From assembly GCA_014529385.2 (NCBI GenBank), contig CM043953.1:67518372-67578371 (forward strand): a DNA stretch of 60,000 bases. Direction: 5' to 3'. Origin of the DNA: Adiantum capillus-veneris (Eukaryota > Streptophyta > Polypodiopsida > Polypodiales > Pteridaceae). Under the pieces are notes generated by a model. That model had not been told where the DNA came from, made no database searches, and worked only from the letters and a program-made list of their open reading frames with translations. The position numbers and the translations under genes were made by a program. This document shows, piece by piece, positions 24,446 to 35,734 of this stretch (position 1 is its first letter; every line of letters starts with the position of its first letter).

Positions 24446-27400
24446 CTAGTTCTAAAATCCACATGGAGATAAGCAAGCTCCACCATTTGTCGAATCTCTC
24501 TTCCATTAAAACATGAAAAAACTCATCTATGTTGTACAGGGGGACTTTTTTCCAAGGTCCACCACTTGTCCAAGCTAGGATCCCTAGTAGCACGAGTGGT
24601 TTGGTCTCAAGATACACCACTTGTACACTCTATGTCATTATATTAAGAAGAACTATGTATTAAGGTCCACCACTTGTCCAACCTATAAGGTTATATCTTA
24701 AATGGTATCCTTTCTCACCACTTGAAATGCCCATGATATGTTTTACACGGGGGTTTCATTCCAAGGTCCACCACTTGTCCAAGCTAACTCTATTCAAACA
24801 TAGAGAGAAGCAAAGGTCCACCACTTCTCCAAGCTAACTCTATTCAAACATAGAGAGAAGCAAAGGTTCACCACTTGTCAAAGCTAGGCTCCGTTGAAGT
24901 ATGGAGAGAAGTAACCTCCATCATTTTTCCAAGATAGGTGCCATTCAAACATGGAAAGAATCAAGATCTACCATGTCTCCGAGATTCTAGGCTCCATTGA
25001 AACACCCTAAAACCATGATATTTTGTACATGGGGTGTTTGCATTCAAGGTCTACCACTTCTCTAACGTATTATACCTAGTAGCATGAGTGATTTGGTCTT
25101 AAGATTCACCACTTATCCACTCTATGTCATTATATTAAGAATAACTGGGTGTTAAGGTCCACCACTTGTCCAACCTATAAGGGTATATCTTAAATGGTAT
25201 CCTTCACCACTTATCAAGGTCCATCACCACTTTTCCAACCTATAAGGTTATATCTTGAATGATATTTTTCCTCATCACTTGTAATGTCCATGCTATGTTT
25301 TACAAAGGGGTTTTGTTCCAAGACCCACCACTTGTCCAAGCTAACTCCATCCACCACTTGTCCAAGATAGGCTCCATTGAAACATGGAGAGAAGGATGAT
25401 CCACCATTTCTCCAAGATAGGTTCCATTGAAACATTGAGAGAAGCAATCTCCACCATGTCTCCAAGCTAGGCTCCATTGAAATACCCTAAACCCATAATT
25501 TTGTACATGAGGGGTTTACATTCAAGGTCCACCACTTGTCCAACCTATTATCCCTAGTAGCAAGAGTGGTTTGGTCTCAAGATTCACCACTTGTACACTC
25601 TATGTCATTATATTAAGAAGAAATATGTGTTAAAGTCCACCACTTGTCCAGCCTATAAGGTTATATTTTAAATAGTATCCTTTCTCACCACTTGAAATGC
25701 CCATGATATGTTTTACATGGGGGTTTCATTCCAAGGTCCACCACTTGTCCAAGCTAACTCTATTAAAACATATAGAGAAAGAAAGGTCCACCACTTGTCC
25801 AAGCTAGGCTCATTGAAACATGGAGAGAAGGAACCTCCACTGTTTCTCCTAGATAGGCTCCATTGAAACATGGAGAGAAATAAGCTCTACCATGTCTCCA
25901 AGTTGCTAGGCTCCATTGAAATACCCAATACCCATAATTTTTTGTACATGGGGGGTTTACATTCAAGGTTCACCACTTGTCCAACCTATTATCCCTAGTA
26001 GGTTTGGTCTCATGATTCACTACTTGTCCACTCTATGTCATTATATTAAGAGGAATTAGGTGTTAAGGTCCACCACTTGTCCAACCTATAATGTTATAGC
26101 TTGAATGGTATTTTTTCTCACCACTTGTAATGCCCATGACATGATTTACATGGGGGTTTTGTTCCAAGGTACACCACTTATCCAAGATAAATCTATTGAA
26201 ACATAGAGAGAAACAAAGGTCCACCACTTTTCCAAGCTAGGCTGCATTGAACATGGACCTTAATACCAAATTATTTCTAGTAGCATGAGTGATATTTTGT
26301 ACATGGGGCGTTTACATTCAAGGTCCATCACTTGTCCAACCTATTTCCCTAGTAGGTTTGGTCCCAATTTCACCACTTATCCACTCTATGTCATTATATT
26401 AAGAATAATTGGGTGTTAAGGTCCACCACTTGTCCAACCTATAAGGTTATATATTGAATGGTATTTTTTCTCACCACTTGTAATGCCCATGATATGTTTT
26501 ACATGGGGTTTTTGTTCCAAGGTCCACCACTTTTCCAAGATAACTCTATTTAAACATAGAGAGAAACAAAGGTCCACCACTTGTCCAAGCTAGGCTCCAT
26601 TGAAACATGGAGAGAATGATGCTGCACCATTTATCCAAGATAGGCTGCATTGAAACATGGAGAGAAGCAAGCTTTACCATGTTTCCAAGCTAGGATCCAT
26701 TGAAACACTCTAGGGGGTTTTATTTCAAGGCCCACCACTTGTTTAACCTATTATCCCTAGTAGCATGAGTGGTTTGGTTTCAAGATTCACCACTTGTACA
26801 CTCTATGTCATTATATTGTGTTAAAGTCCACCACTTGTCCAACCTATAAGGTTATATCTTAAATGGTATCCTTTCTCGCCACTTGAAATGCCCATGATAT
26901 GTTTTACATGGGAGTTTCATTCCAAGATCCACCACTTGTCCAAGCTAACCATATTCAAACATAGAGAGAAACAAAGGTCCACGACTTGTCCAAGCTAGGC
27001 TCCATTGAAACATGGAGAGAAGGAACCTCCACCATTTCTCCTAGATAGGCTCCATTAAAACATGGAGAGAAGTAAGTTCCACCATGTCTCCAAGATGCTA
27101 GGCTCCATTGAAATACGCAAAACCCATGATATTTTGTACATGGGTGATTTACATTCAAGGTCAACCATTTCTCCAACATATTATCCCTAGTAGGTTTGGT
27201 CTCACAATTCACCACTTTTCCACTATATGTCATTATAATAAGAGGAATTGGGTGCTAAGGTCCACCACTTGTCCAGCCTATAAGGTTATACCTTGAATGG
27301 TATTTTTTCTCACCACTTGTAATGCCCATGACATGCTTTACATGGGGGTTTTGTTCCAAGGTTCACCACTTGTCCAAGAAAATTCTATTGAAACATAGAG

Positions 27401-28060
27401 AGAAACAAAGGTCCACCACTTTTCCAAGCTAGGCTCCATTGAAACATGGACCTTAATACCAAATTATTCCTAGTAGCATGAGTAATATTTTGTACATGGG
27501 GGGTTTGCATTCAAGGTCCACCACTTGTCCAACATACTTTTCCTAGTAGGTTTGGTCGCAAGATTCACCACTTGTCCACTCTATGTCATTATATTAATAA
27601 TAATTGGGTGTTAAGGTCCACCACTTTTCCAACCTATAAGGTTATATATTGAATGGTATTTTTTCTCACCACTTGTAATGTCCATGATATGTTTTACATG
27701 GGGATTTTGTTCCAAGGTCCACCACTTGTCCAAGCTAGATCTGTTCAAACATAGAGAGAAACAAACATGCACCACTTGTCCAAGGTAGGCTCCATTGAAA
27801 CATGGAGAGAATGATGCTCCACCATTTATCCAAGATAGACGCCATTGAAACATGGAGAGAAGTAAGCTCCACCATGTTTCCAAGATGCTAGAGTCCATTG
27901 AAATACCCAAAACCCCTGATACTTTGTACATGGGGGGTTTACATTCAAGGTCCACCACTTGTCCAACCTATTATCCCTAGTAGCATGAGTGGCTTGGTCT
28001 CAGGATTCACCACTTGTCCACTCTATATCATTATATTAAGAAAAATTGGGTTTCCATATC
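24200..28060 (-). repeat. Motif array, inverted orientation
   Basis: Dozens of AAGGTCCACCACTTGTCCAA copies, the complement of the left-arm motif, with interspersed GGCTCCATTGAAACATGGAG and GGTTATATCTTAAATGGTAT words that are complements of left-arm monomer words. Monomers recur every 350-450 bases but are far more diverged than at 17.6-23.9 kb. Confidence 0.9.
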
Positions 28061-28388
28061 TAAATGGATCTTTGCTTGGATAAGTGGTAGACCTTGAGAC
28101 CTAAATACCCATTCTACACTAGAGCATTGGTTAAGCCTTATACACTTCAAGCATACCTTTAACAACAAGTAGTAGTTATTAGTTGACTTAAGTCTAGTTG
28201 AACTCCATGGTATTGAGACTAAGAGAGAGTGTAGCATAAAAAAGAGTCAGGATTTTAATTTGACTTTCTTTCTATTAATGAGTAGATCATAGATGGATTT
28301 TGGTATTTAATAAAACCTTAGGGTAGACAATGTAAAAATCATGTCTATTGTTGTGTTTGCATTAAGTGTTCTTGTTCTTTAATTTCAG
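28061..28388. other. Spacer before the FCP1-like sequence
   Basis: One degenerate motif copy in plus orientation near 28,073; otherwise AT-rich. The last bases (TTTAATTTCAG) form a plausible 3' splice site, so this may be intron sequence of the captured gene. Confidence 0.5.
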
Positions 28389-29164
28389 AACCATTACAGA
28401 AAAATGGATTGGCTATATGCTGGCATAAATTGAAGAAAACTATTGAATTACCCATCCAACCTCCTCCAAGACCTTGTCCAAGGAATGAATCACCTCCTTA
28501 TCACCTACCACTTGCTTTCAAGGACATCAAAAGAGTACTTATCTTGGATCTAGAGGGGTTACTTCTCAAGACAGTTGAAATGAAACATGGAGATTCTATG
28601 CCATCTTGGGCTCAACACATGCGACTTGTGGAGGACAAAGATGAAGTTTATCATGTGGTGCGACCAGACGCACAAAGTTTTTTGGATTTTTGTGCTGAAT
28701 ACTTTGAGCTATGGATATGGAGTTGCTATAACTTAACAAGGGTGCAACGCATCACACAAAAGTGTTTTCCTGAGCAGTATACCAAGTTCAAGGTGTTTAT
28801 GAGTAACAAAAATTGCCAAAATCCAAATATCATGTTAGGATTTACAAGGGTTTATCACAAAAATCTGAGTGATATTTGAAAGATATTTGAGGATTTGGAT
28901 GCAAACAATACCTTAATTTTTGATGACACTCCATATAGGGTGATGTGGAACATGCCAGGGACATATCTTATATTTCCAAAGATGTGGAGGCAAACTTCCG
29001 AGCAACTTCAAAACTTCTTGCAGAGAACCATAATTCCATGGTTGGTAGGATGGTTGTATGCAAGAGATAAGAGAGTCTATACATATAACACAATTGTAAA
29101 TCAGTATAGTGATTCTGAGACAAATTATGTCCTTGGTGTGTACTTGTCAACACGAAAGCATTGA
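28389..29164 (+). pseudogene. FCP1/NIF-family phosphatase-like gene fragment
   Basis: After a TTTAATTTCAG acceptor, a frame runs through 28,879, is stopped by one TGA (28,877-28,879), and continues in the same frame to 29,164. It matches the FCP1 homology (NIF, HAD-superfamily) domain of plant CTD-phosphatase-like proteins: VLILDLEGLLLKTVE (motif I), VVRPDAQSFLDFCAEYFELW, WSCYNLTRVQRI, then NNTLIFDDTPYR (late HAD motif). Motif I reads DLEGL rather than DxDGT, so the second catalytic Asp is missing and activity is doubtful. The TGA stands where relatives have Trp (ISDIWK-like context), consistent with TGG to TGA. It lies inside the giant element between two motif arrays and appears to be captured host sequence; upstream exons are missing. 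Family confident, origin inferred. Confidence 0.8.
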
Positions 29165-29278
29165 ATAAATCTGGCTATAAGATGCTTTTTTTATTCTAGT
29201 GTGTATCTTTCAACATTTGTATAATTTGATATAGTCTTTTTTTTTTTTATAAAAGGTGTGTCAATTTTATGAACACTT

Positions 29279-29390
29279 GAATGGAGTGCACCCTACTCTA
29301 AGGGGACTTCAATGTACTATTGGAGTGCATCCTATTGTAAGGGGACTCTGATGTATTGCTAGAGTGCACCCAAATTTTTGGGGACTCATT
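29279..29390. repeat. Three imperfect ~38-bp repeats downstream of the FCP1-like gene
   Basis: GGAGTGCACCCTACTCTAAG-type units ending GGGGACT recur near 29,283, 29,323 and 29,360. Confidence 0.7.
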
Positions 29391-29795
29391 TTTTATTTGA
29401 TTGGGGCCTATGTTGGGTCATATAGTAAAAGAAATTCATTTTTTGTCAATTCATATCGAGGTTGCATTTATTTGGAACTATGAAAGAATTGATGTTTGAT
29501 GTCAAAATAAAACTTGTAAGTGTGGATCAGAGAATTCATGGACTTTAAATATGTGAGAGGGATCTTTTTCTTGGGCACAAATGTTTGCTTCAAGAATTTT
29601 GTCATTACATACTTTATGTGAAAGAGTTTTAGAACCTAAAAGACTTTGAAAACAAAACTATGGAATCTAAGTGCATGTATTCTTGAATGGCTTGAAAGTT
29701 GATATATACATGCATGTCGCCTTGATGAAGATTTAGATCTGACAAGATGGAAAGATATAATTCTTGGACGTTACCTTTGTCAATTTGGTAATAAC
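29391..29795. other. AT-rich spacer
   Basis: No gene, motif copy or repeat seen. Confidence 0.5.
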
Positions 29796-29796
29796 A

Positions 29797-29920
29797 TATT
29801 TAACTTTCTTTTAATATGGGTGGAAAATATATTATTATGTGCATTTGGAAAATATATTATTATGTGCATATTTAACTTTCTTTTAATATGGGTGGAAAAT
29901 ATATTATTATGTGCATTTGG
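29797..29920. repeat. 72-bp tandem duplication
   Basis: TTTAACTTTCTTTTAATATG...GTGGAAAATATATTATTATG occurs twice, 72 bases apart (about 29,801 and 29,873). Confidence 0.85.
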
Positions 29921-29999
29921 AACCTAATTGCTTGACCTTCAAACCAAGATTCCTATGTTATTTTTTCATATACTTTTTTATACTGAATTAAGATTGTGG

Positions 30000-31640
30000 A
30001 TGCAAGGTCCACCACTTGTTCAAGCTAGATCTAAGAAAGTATATATACTGAGTCTTCAAACTAGTAAACCAAGGGGAGAGAGAAGCAGGGTCCATCACTT
30101 GTCCAAGTTCATCTCTAGACAACATAGAGAGATGTTATGTCTACTAATTGTCCAATATAGTCATGGAGAAATGATAGAAGGTTGATCCACTTGTCCAACC
30201 TATCATCTCTAGTAAAATGGGAGGTTTGGCCTTAAGATTCACCATGTAACCAACATATACTTCATTGTATTATGAAGAGTAGAAAAGAAAAGCTCCACCA
30301 CTTGTCTAAGGTAGTTCCAAAATCAACATGGAGAGAAGAAAGCTTCACCATTTGTCCAAGATAGGTTCCATTAAAACATGGAAAACCTCATATATGTTGT
30401 ACATGGAAGCTTTTTTCCAAGGTCCACCACTTGTCCAAGCTAGGATCCATTAAAACATGGATAGAAACAAGGCTCCACAACTCGTCCAACCTTTATAGCT
30501 GCGAAGTGTACCGGTTGTCTAAACTAGGCATGGAAAAATAATAGAAGGTCCACCACTTATCCAATATATTATCTCTAATAGCATGGGAGGTTTGGTCTCA
30601 AGATTTAGGAATTGGATGACCTGTATTTCATTGTATTATGATGAATTTGGTTTTAAAGTCAACTACTTATCCAAGCTATAAGTTTATATCTTGAATGGTA
30701 TTCCTTCCCATCACTTAGAAAACCAATGATGTGTTGTACATGGGAGGGTTTGTTACAAGGTCCACCACTTGTCCAAGCTAGTTTCATTGAAACATGGATG
30801 AAGACAAGCTCCACCATTTGTTAAAGCTAGACTCCATTGAAATCTAGAAAATCCATTCTATGTTGTACATGGGGTTTTTGTTTTAAGGTCCAACACTTGT
30901 CCAAGCTAAGATCCATTGAAACATGGAGTAGAGAAACACTCCACCACTTGTCCAAGCTAGGCAACATTGATAGTAGTTGGTTTATTTTGAAGATCCACCA
31001 CGTGTCTAAGCTAACTCTATTGAAACATAGAGAGAAGCAAAGGTCCACCAACTGTTCAAGCTAGGCTCCATTGAAACATGGACAGAAGCAAGCTCCACCA
31101 TTTCTCCAAGATAGACTCCATTGAAACATGGAGAGAATCAAAGGTCCACCATTTCTCCAAGCCAAGATCTAGTTGTCCAGCCTATAAGGTTATATCTTAA
31201 ATGGTAATCTTTCTAATCACTTGGAATACCCATGATATGTTTTACATGGGGGTTTTGTTCCAAGATCACCACTTGTCCAAGCTAACTCTATTGAAACATA
31301 GAGAGAAGCAAAGGTCCACCACTTGTCCAAGCTAGTCTCCATTGAAACAAGGAGAGAAGCAAGCTCCATCATTTCTCCAAGATAGGCTAGCATGGATAAG
31401 TGCACCTTGAAACCAACCTTTCTATGAGGCAATAGAGCATATGCTACATATTTTATGTATGCCCCATGCCTCAAATTAAGAAGTTATAGATTAGAAGTGG
31501 ACCTTGCTTAAATGTCACATGCAATAAATTAAGGAAAAATAGCCAAGTGGATTGTATTCCTCAATGGATCCTTGCTTTCACAAGTTGTGAACCTTGAGTC
31601 ACTTTTACATTAACTTGGACAAGTGGTGGACCTAGAAACC
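30000..31640 (-). repeat. Motif array, inverted orientation, right block
   Basis: Copies of GGTCCACCACTTGTCCAA and diverged forms from 30,005 to about 31,350. Includes copy 2 of the segmental repeat (30,030-30,325). Near 31,612 a copy reads in plus orientation, so the inversion is not absolute. Confidence 0.85.
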
Positions 31641-31871
31641 AAGCTCTCCATGTTGAGATAAGTTGTAGGTAGGACATTAGAACATAGACAACGATAATGG
31701 ATGCAATATACTCCTCTCCTAATAATCCAATTGATTGAAACCATGATATTTTAGTTGTTTTCATTGTGTATTGTATGTGCATAAAGTGGAATGAGACCTT
31801 AAGAAAACTCAAATTTTTGACAAAATCTCTATATTTTATACATGATATATTCAAAGTTGTCCAACCTGGGA
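31641..31871. other. Right subterminal spacer of the giant element
   Basis: No ORF of note; one partial motif (TTGTCCAACCT) at 31,857-31,867. Confidence 0.5.
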
Positions 31872-31909
31872 ATTGGGATTTTCCCACTTTACCTAATATG
31901 GTCTTTATA
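31872..31909 (-). repeat. Right terminal inverted repeat of the giant element
   Basis: Complement of the left terminus, 20 of 20 bases identical at the outer edge, then weaker match. CArG-like CCTAATATGG retained. Confidence 0.75.
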
Positions 31910-32286
31910 GCTGGTTATGGTTTTAAGATATGGTTTTAAGTTATGGTTATTCTTTTAAGTTATGGTTATGGTTCGTTATGGTTATACTTTTAAGTTATGG
32001 CTATGCTTTTCAGTTGGTACGGTTGTCTTTCATTGGCCTTAAATCTCATGTGAGGTCCTACATGGATAGCATGTAGGAGCCGTATACATGATATGGTTTT
32101 TTTTTAAAAGTTTATGTAAAAACAAAGGAACTCTGCTGAAATTTCTGTGCGCAGGAGCATGGTTGAATATTTGGTTCTGCTCGCTTTCTTGGGCAGAGGG
32201 CAGGAAGTCTGGCTGTGGTTGTGTCCATCTTTTAACTGGGCACAGGCCAAGCTACCTGCCCTCTGCCCAAGAAAAACATTTTCTGC
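31910..32286 (+). other. CACTA-2 3' region, right of the giant insertion
   Basis: Resumes with GGTTATGG-type repeats (31,912-32,005). Contains a perfect 20-bp inverted repeat at 32,185-32,204 and 32,255-32,274 (arm TTTCTTGGGCAGAGGGCAGG) with a 50-base loop. Confidence 0.75.
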
Positions 32287-32430
32287 TATGGTCGTCGCTA
32301 TATGCGTCGCTATGGTTGTCGCTATGCACGTCGCTAATAGCGACTGGTTTCACAGCGACGCGTATAGCGACGCTCATAGCGACGAACAGCGTCGATATAT
32401 GCGTCGATAACACCTTCTTTTGTTGTAGTG
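32287..32430 (-). repeat. CACTA-2 right subterminal repeats and terminus
   Basis: About ten copies of GTCGCTAT / ATAGCGAC in both orientations, then GCGTCGATATATGCGTCGATAA and the terminus ending GTTGTAGTG at 32,430. Matches the left end in inverted orientation. Confidence 0.85.
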
Positions 32431-32433
32431 AGT

Positions 32434-33577
32434 GAAGTCGATACGCCATTGTATGATGGAGCATGTGGGTCTAGATTGAAGGCACTCCTGGTTCTTCTCA
32501 ACATGCAGGCAAATTTTGGATGGAGTGACACTAGCATCACAACGCTTTTTAAATCCTATTACAATGTGTTTACTTCAATTAAAAACTCTAGATGTATAAT
32601 GATCTAATAGATTACTTATACAAGTGTACTGCATTTTTTTTGCTATGTAGATTTCTCAAAGAGCACATACTGCCAGTTGATAATGTGATGCCAGATTACA
32701 AAGAGAAAGCAAGAAAGATCTTGCGAAACTTGGGGATGGATTACAATTTGATTCACGCTTGTCTTAACAACTGCATTCTTTTTAGAGGGGAATACATAGA
32801 CATGGAGAAGTGTCTGAAATGTGATTCCGAGAGATATCAAGTAGATCTCCACGGTTGTAGTATAAGTCATACACATCAGCATGGTGTAAAGGGTGACATT
32901 TTAGGGTGGAACGGATTGACAAAATGTTTTTACACAAGATTGTGGAATTATGGAAAAATTTGAACAATCTACTCTCGACGATGTTCCTCTGATGCAGATC
33001 CTGTGGTGGCGAAACTCACTTACTTCGGCACACTACAAGAGATTTTGAGGATCCATTATAAAGGATTTTTTGTGGACTTGTTTGATGTGAAATGTTTCAA
33101 TATAAACATGGAGGGTTTCCTTGAGTTGGATTCAACTAAAAAGTGGATGGACCTAAGAGACACTTTCATAGTACCTGAGCATTGTAAACAAGTAAGTTTG
33201 TAAATATTTAACATTCAATTTTAAAAGATATGTGCCTCGAAGCACTCATGTAAGTTATGTGGATCTGACAGGTGGTATTTCATCCTACAAAGTCTGCATC
33301 AAACTGGTGGTACGTCATTGAGGTAGCCCCTCGTAGTGCACAGACATATGAGGGCTACCATGTGCAAATGACAACGGAATCAGTGGAGGAGATTGGATAG
33401 GATGCTCAGTTTGAAGCCACTGAGGTGGTGCCAGACGAGCATGAAGCTACTACTCTCTATGGGGTGCATGTAGAGGATCTACAGAATGAAATAGAGGACA
33501 TCTACATAAACGGAGCGCTCTATATAGACATAGGGAGTTATGCTAAGCCATGCAAGGATGAGAGAGAGACCTCTTAA
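32434..33577 (+). pseudogene. CACTA-1 transposase, internally deleted
   Basis: Exon piece 32,434-32,550 encodes ALLVLLNMQANFGWSDTSITTLF. After an intron ending in CTATGTAG (about 32,650) comes FLKEHILPVDNVMP...MDYNLIHACLNNCILFRGE, the start of Transposase_21, to about 32,850. The frame then loses homology and resumes at about 33,003 in DUF4216 (GFFVDLFDVKCFNINMEG, STKKWMDLRDTFIVPEHCKQ). An intron (GTAAGT...CTGACAG, 33,190-33,271) leads to SASNWWYVIEVAPRSAQTYEG and an acidic end at 33,577, with an in-frame TAG near 33,398. The Transposase_21 core, DUF4218 and the start of DUF4216 are missing, so this is an internal-deletion, non-autonomous copy. Confidence 0.8.
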
Positions 33578-33844
33578 AGCCATAGCATTATATCTGAACA
33601 ATTTTGTTCCGTTTTATAATATACATTGTATTCACGTTGCTTTTTGTCCATTCTTGTCTATATGCTATACTTGAGAAATTTAAATTGTGTTTAATCGTCA
33701 TTGCTTCCACTCCAAGCCAAAGGAGTCCTCAAAGTGTAGGTAAATCTTGCTCTTCTAGCACAGAATCAGGAAGCATGCACGCTACTCGTCAAGGTTTAAT
33801 TTGAAGTCGTCTTGAACTCCTCATCGCAGGAATCGCTCCCCCTT

Positions 33845-33890
33845 TATGAGTCCTCTCTCTCTCTCTCTCTCTATCTCTCTCTACACAAGA
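33845..33890. repeat. (CT)n microsatellite
   Basis: Short CT run in the spacer between the two CACTA-1 ORFs. Confidence 0.85.
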
Positions 33891-33985
33891 ATCCCTCCCC
33901 CTATTATCTATAGTATGGATTATAACTTGTCCTTATTTTCTTTTCCATTCAATATTAAGATTAAATCTTTGTGTGTTTAATGCAG

Positions 33986-35330
33986 GTATGGATGATGATG
34001 AGTTTCTTTCTTCTTTGCCACCCAGCAGAGGAGGTGGTACGAGGAACATCATCGCTCTAGAGCACCATCACATCGTTCCACTCCTTCAGCCTCTCCCTTT
34101 GTTTCAAACATTCAGTGCGCTCTGAGACTTTGGTGTCGACAAGACGATCTTCACACTCTTCTAGGAATTGACACTCTAGTGGTGGCGGTGGCAGTTGTTG
34201 TGGGGATGCCGCCGTTGTTGCCTAGCCACCGCCTCGTGTTCCACGAGGCTCCTTACCTTGCCCTTCTTTGCTCCCCCCCACAGCAGCCACTACATTGCCA
34301 TCTACGCGAAGTTTTACGTGGCTATCAGTCGTTCTTGGATACACACCACTAGCTACTCCTCCGGGAGTTACCCCAATGAACACTCCTCACTTCGGGGCCC
34401 AGCCTTCAGTGGAGACACCTGGAGTCTATACCCCCATCAAGATGCCACTAGAGACACCACTCAAGACCCCTGTTGAGACACCCAGGTTCACGCGTCGTAG
34501 GTGAGAGGACTTATCGTACTCATTCGACATCAGTAGCGGCATCATCTTGGATGACGAAGGCAAGAAGGTGAACTCGCGCATATGCAGTCTTTTCTCTCAG
34601 GTGTTTTGACACTACATACTAAACACCTTGAGTGAAGTGCCAAATGAAGTAAAAGACACAGTCATCAGCATGCTGCATGATGAGTTTCTCGTGTCAAGTT
34701 GGGATGAGTGCTTCAATGAAGACCCGATGAAGGTTTGAATGCACAAATACTACAAGCACAAGCGCTTTGAAGTAAAAAAAGAAATAAATCATGGGTGGAA
34801 CAGACCAGATGGGCTGGCCAAATAAGATCTGAAGAATGCAAAGGGAGAAACGTGCGAGAATCCTGACAAGTGGAAGCAACAAAGGGAGGAAACCAAAGAG
34901 CGAGTAGCGGCAGGGATCTCGCACCACTTGGGAGCGGCAGTTGGCATCATTTGAGGCCAATTTTGTAAGTGTTTTTGCATTGCCTTTTAGGTTTGGTGGT
35001 TAAATATATTTGTACTTTTAAATTCTAACATAATGTATTCTTTGTATGTTTTGAACAGTGGTCGATGACAGGACGTGACCCCACACCGTACGAGCGCAAG
35101 TACGCAAGCAGAAAGGGCTTAAACTCCCTAATGGACATTCTCAATTCTTGCGGCGGCATGGTTAGTATTTTACTTTACTCTTTTACATTTATTGTATTTT
35201 TATGATAAGCTAAGAAAATAGATTGTTTTGTACTTATATGTTTATACTTACAGAAAGTCTTATTGTTTTTTCCTCTAGAATTCGACAGATACGCCGCTTG
35301 GATGTGATGAGACGTCTGATTAGACAACGT
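33986..35330 (+). pseudogene. CACTA-1 second ORF, relic
   Basis: Begins at ATG 33,986 (MDDDEFLSSLPPSRGGGTR) after an acceptor-like TTTAATGCAG, as expected for the second gene. A Gly/Cys-rich stretch near 34,178-34,210 and a TPxGVTPMNTPH segment near 34,365 match the same places in CACTA-2. Later pieces (about 34,570-34,960, 35,058-35,160 and 35,278-35,330) look like exons with donor-like GTAAGT and GTTAGT sites, but frames are broken. Too degraded to be functional. Confidence 0.55.
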
Positions 35331-35734
35331 CAACCTTGTCATAGCCAAATAGCACTAGTTTTATTTTGTCATAGCATGTATAATGAGATGACGTGTTTAC
35401 ATCTTTTTGTAACTACTGAAAAATGATGTATTTTCTCAATAATGACAATTGTGTTGTAACTATTACATTTTGCCTATGATGTGTATAATTTTGTCATTGA
35501 TTTACTTTTGTCCAATTATTTTTGTCAGTATTGTATCTTCAATAGTATGCATGATGGAGTTAATGGTTATATTGTCTTGTGGGTCTCTACTTTGGGTCTT
35601 TATCTTGCACTTTCTCAAAGGTGAATTTGTGCTTATCTTGGATTTATTTAGGTTTACTTTATTCTGGAAAAAATCAATATGGTTGATGGGTGGCAGGGTA
35701 GCCAATGCCTTGCCACTCAAAAATTTTAACTCTC
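35331..35734. other. CACTA-1 3' untranslated region
   Basis: AT-rich; a 99-codon plus frame (35,449-35,748) is hydrophobic by composition and has no recognisable family, so it is not called. Confidence 0.5.

Larger units (their letters stand above)
7952..31909. mobile_element. Giant (~24 kb) terminal-inverted-repeat DNA element
   Basis: Both ends carry the same 20 bases in inverted orientation (TATAAAGACCATATTAGGTA at 7,952-7,971; its complement at 31,890-31,909), followed by about 17 more bases of weaker match. The unit interrupts a GGTTATGG-type repeat run of CACTA-2. Target duplication is not clear; a TA dinucleotide would fit. Contents: a DUF7869-type protein (8,248-11,474, minus), about 17 kb of related arrays, a GC-rich block, and an FCP1-like pseudogene. 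Alternatives: two independent elements sharing ends, or a composite grown by array expansion. That this is one mobile unit is inference from ends plus interrupted host repeat. Confidence 0.65.

Noticed and set aside
11560-31640. CRISPR-like regularly spaced short repeats
   Set aside because: Spacing is irregular (tens to over 100 bases), spacers themselves recur as part of larger monomers, there are no cas genes, and the context is a plant nuclear genome.
7952-31909. Reading the 24-kb block as a centromeric satellite
   Set aside because: The block is bounded by terminal inverted repeats within a CACTA element and includes genes; the higher-order repeat spans only 6-7 kb. A centromere-size array is not shown by this window.
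32088-32464. Overlapping frames on both strands over the CACTA-2 right end
   Set aside because: They translate the GTCGCTAT subterminal repeats and the inverted repeat, not a gene.
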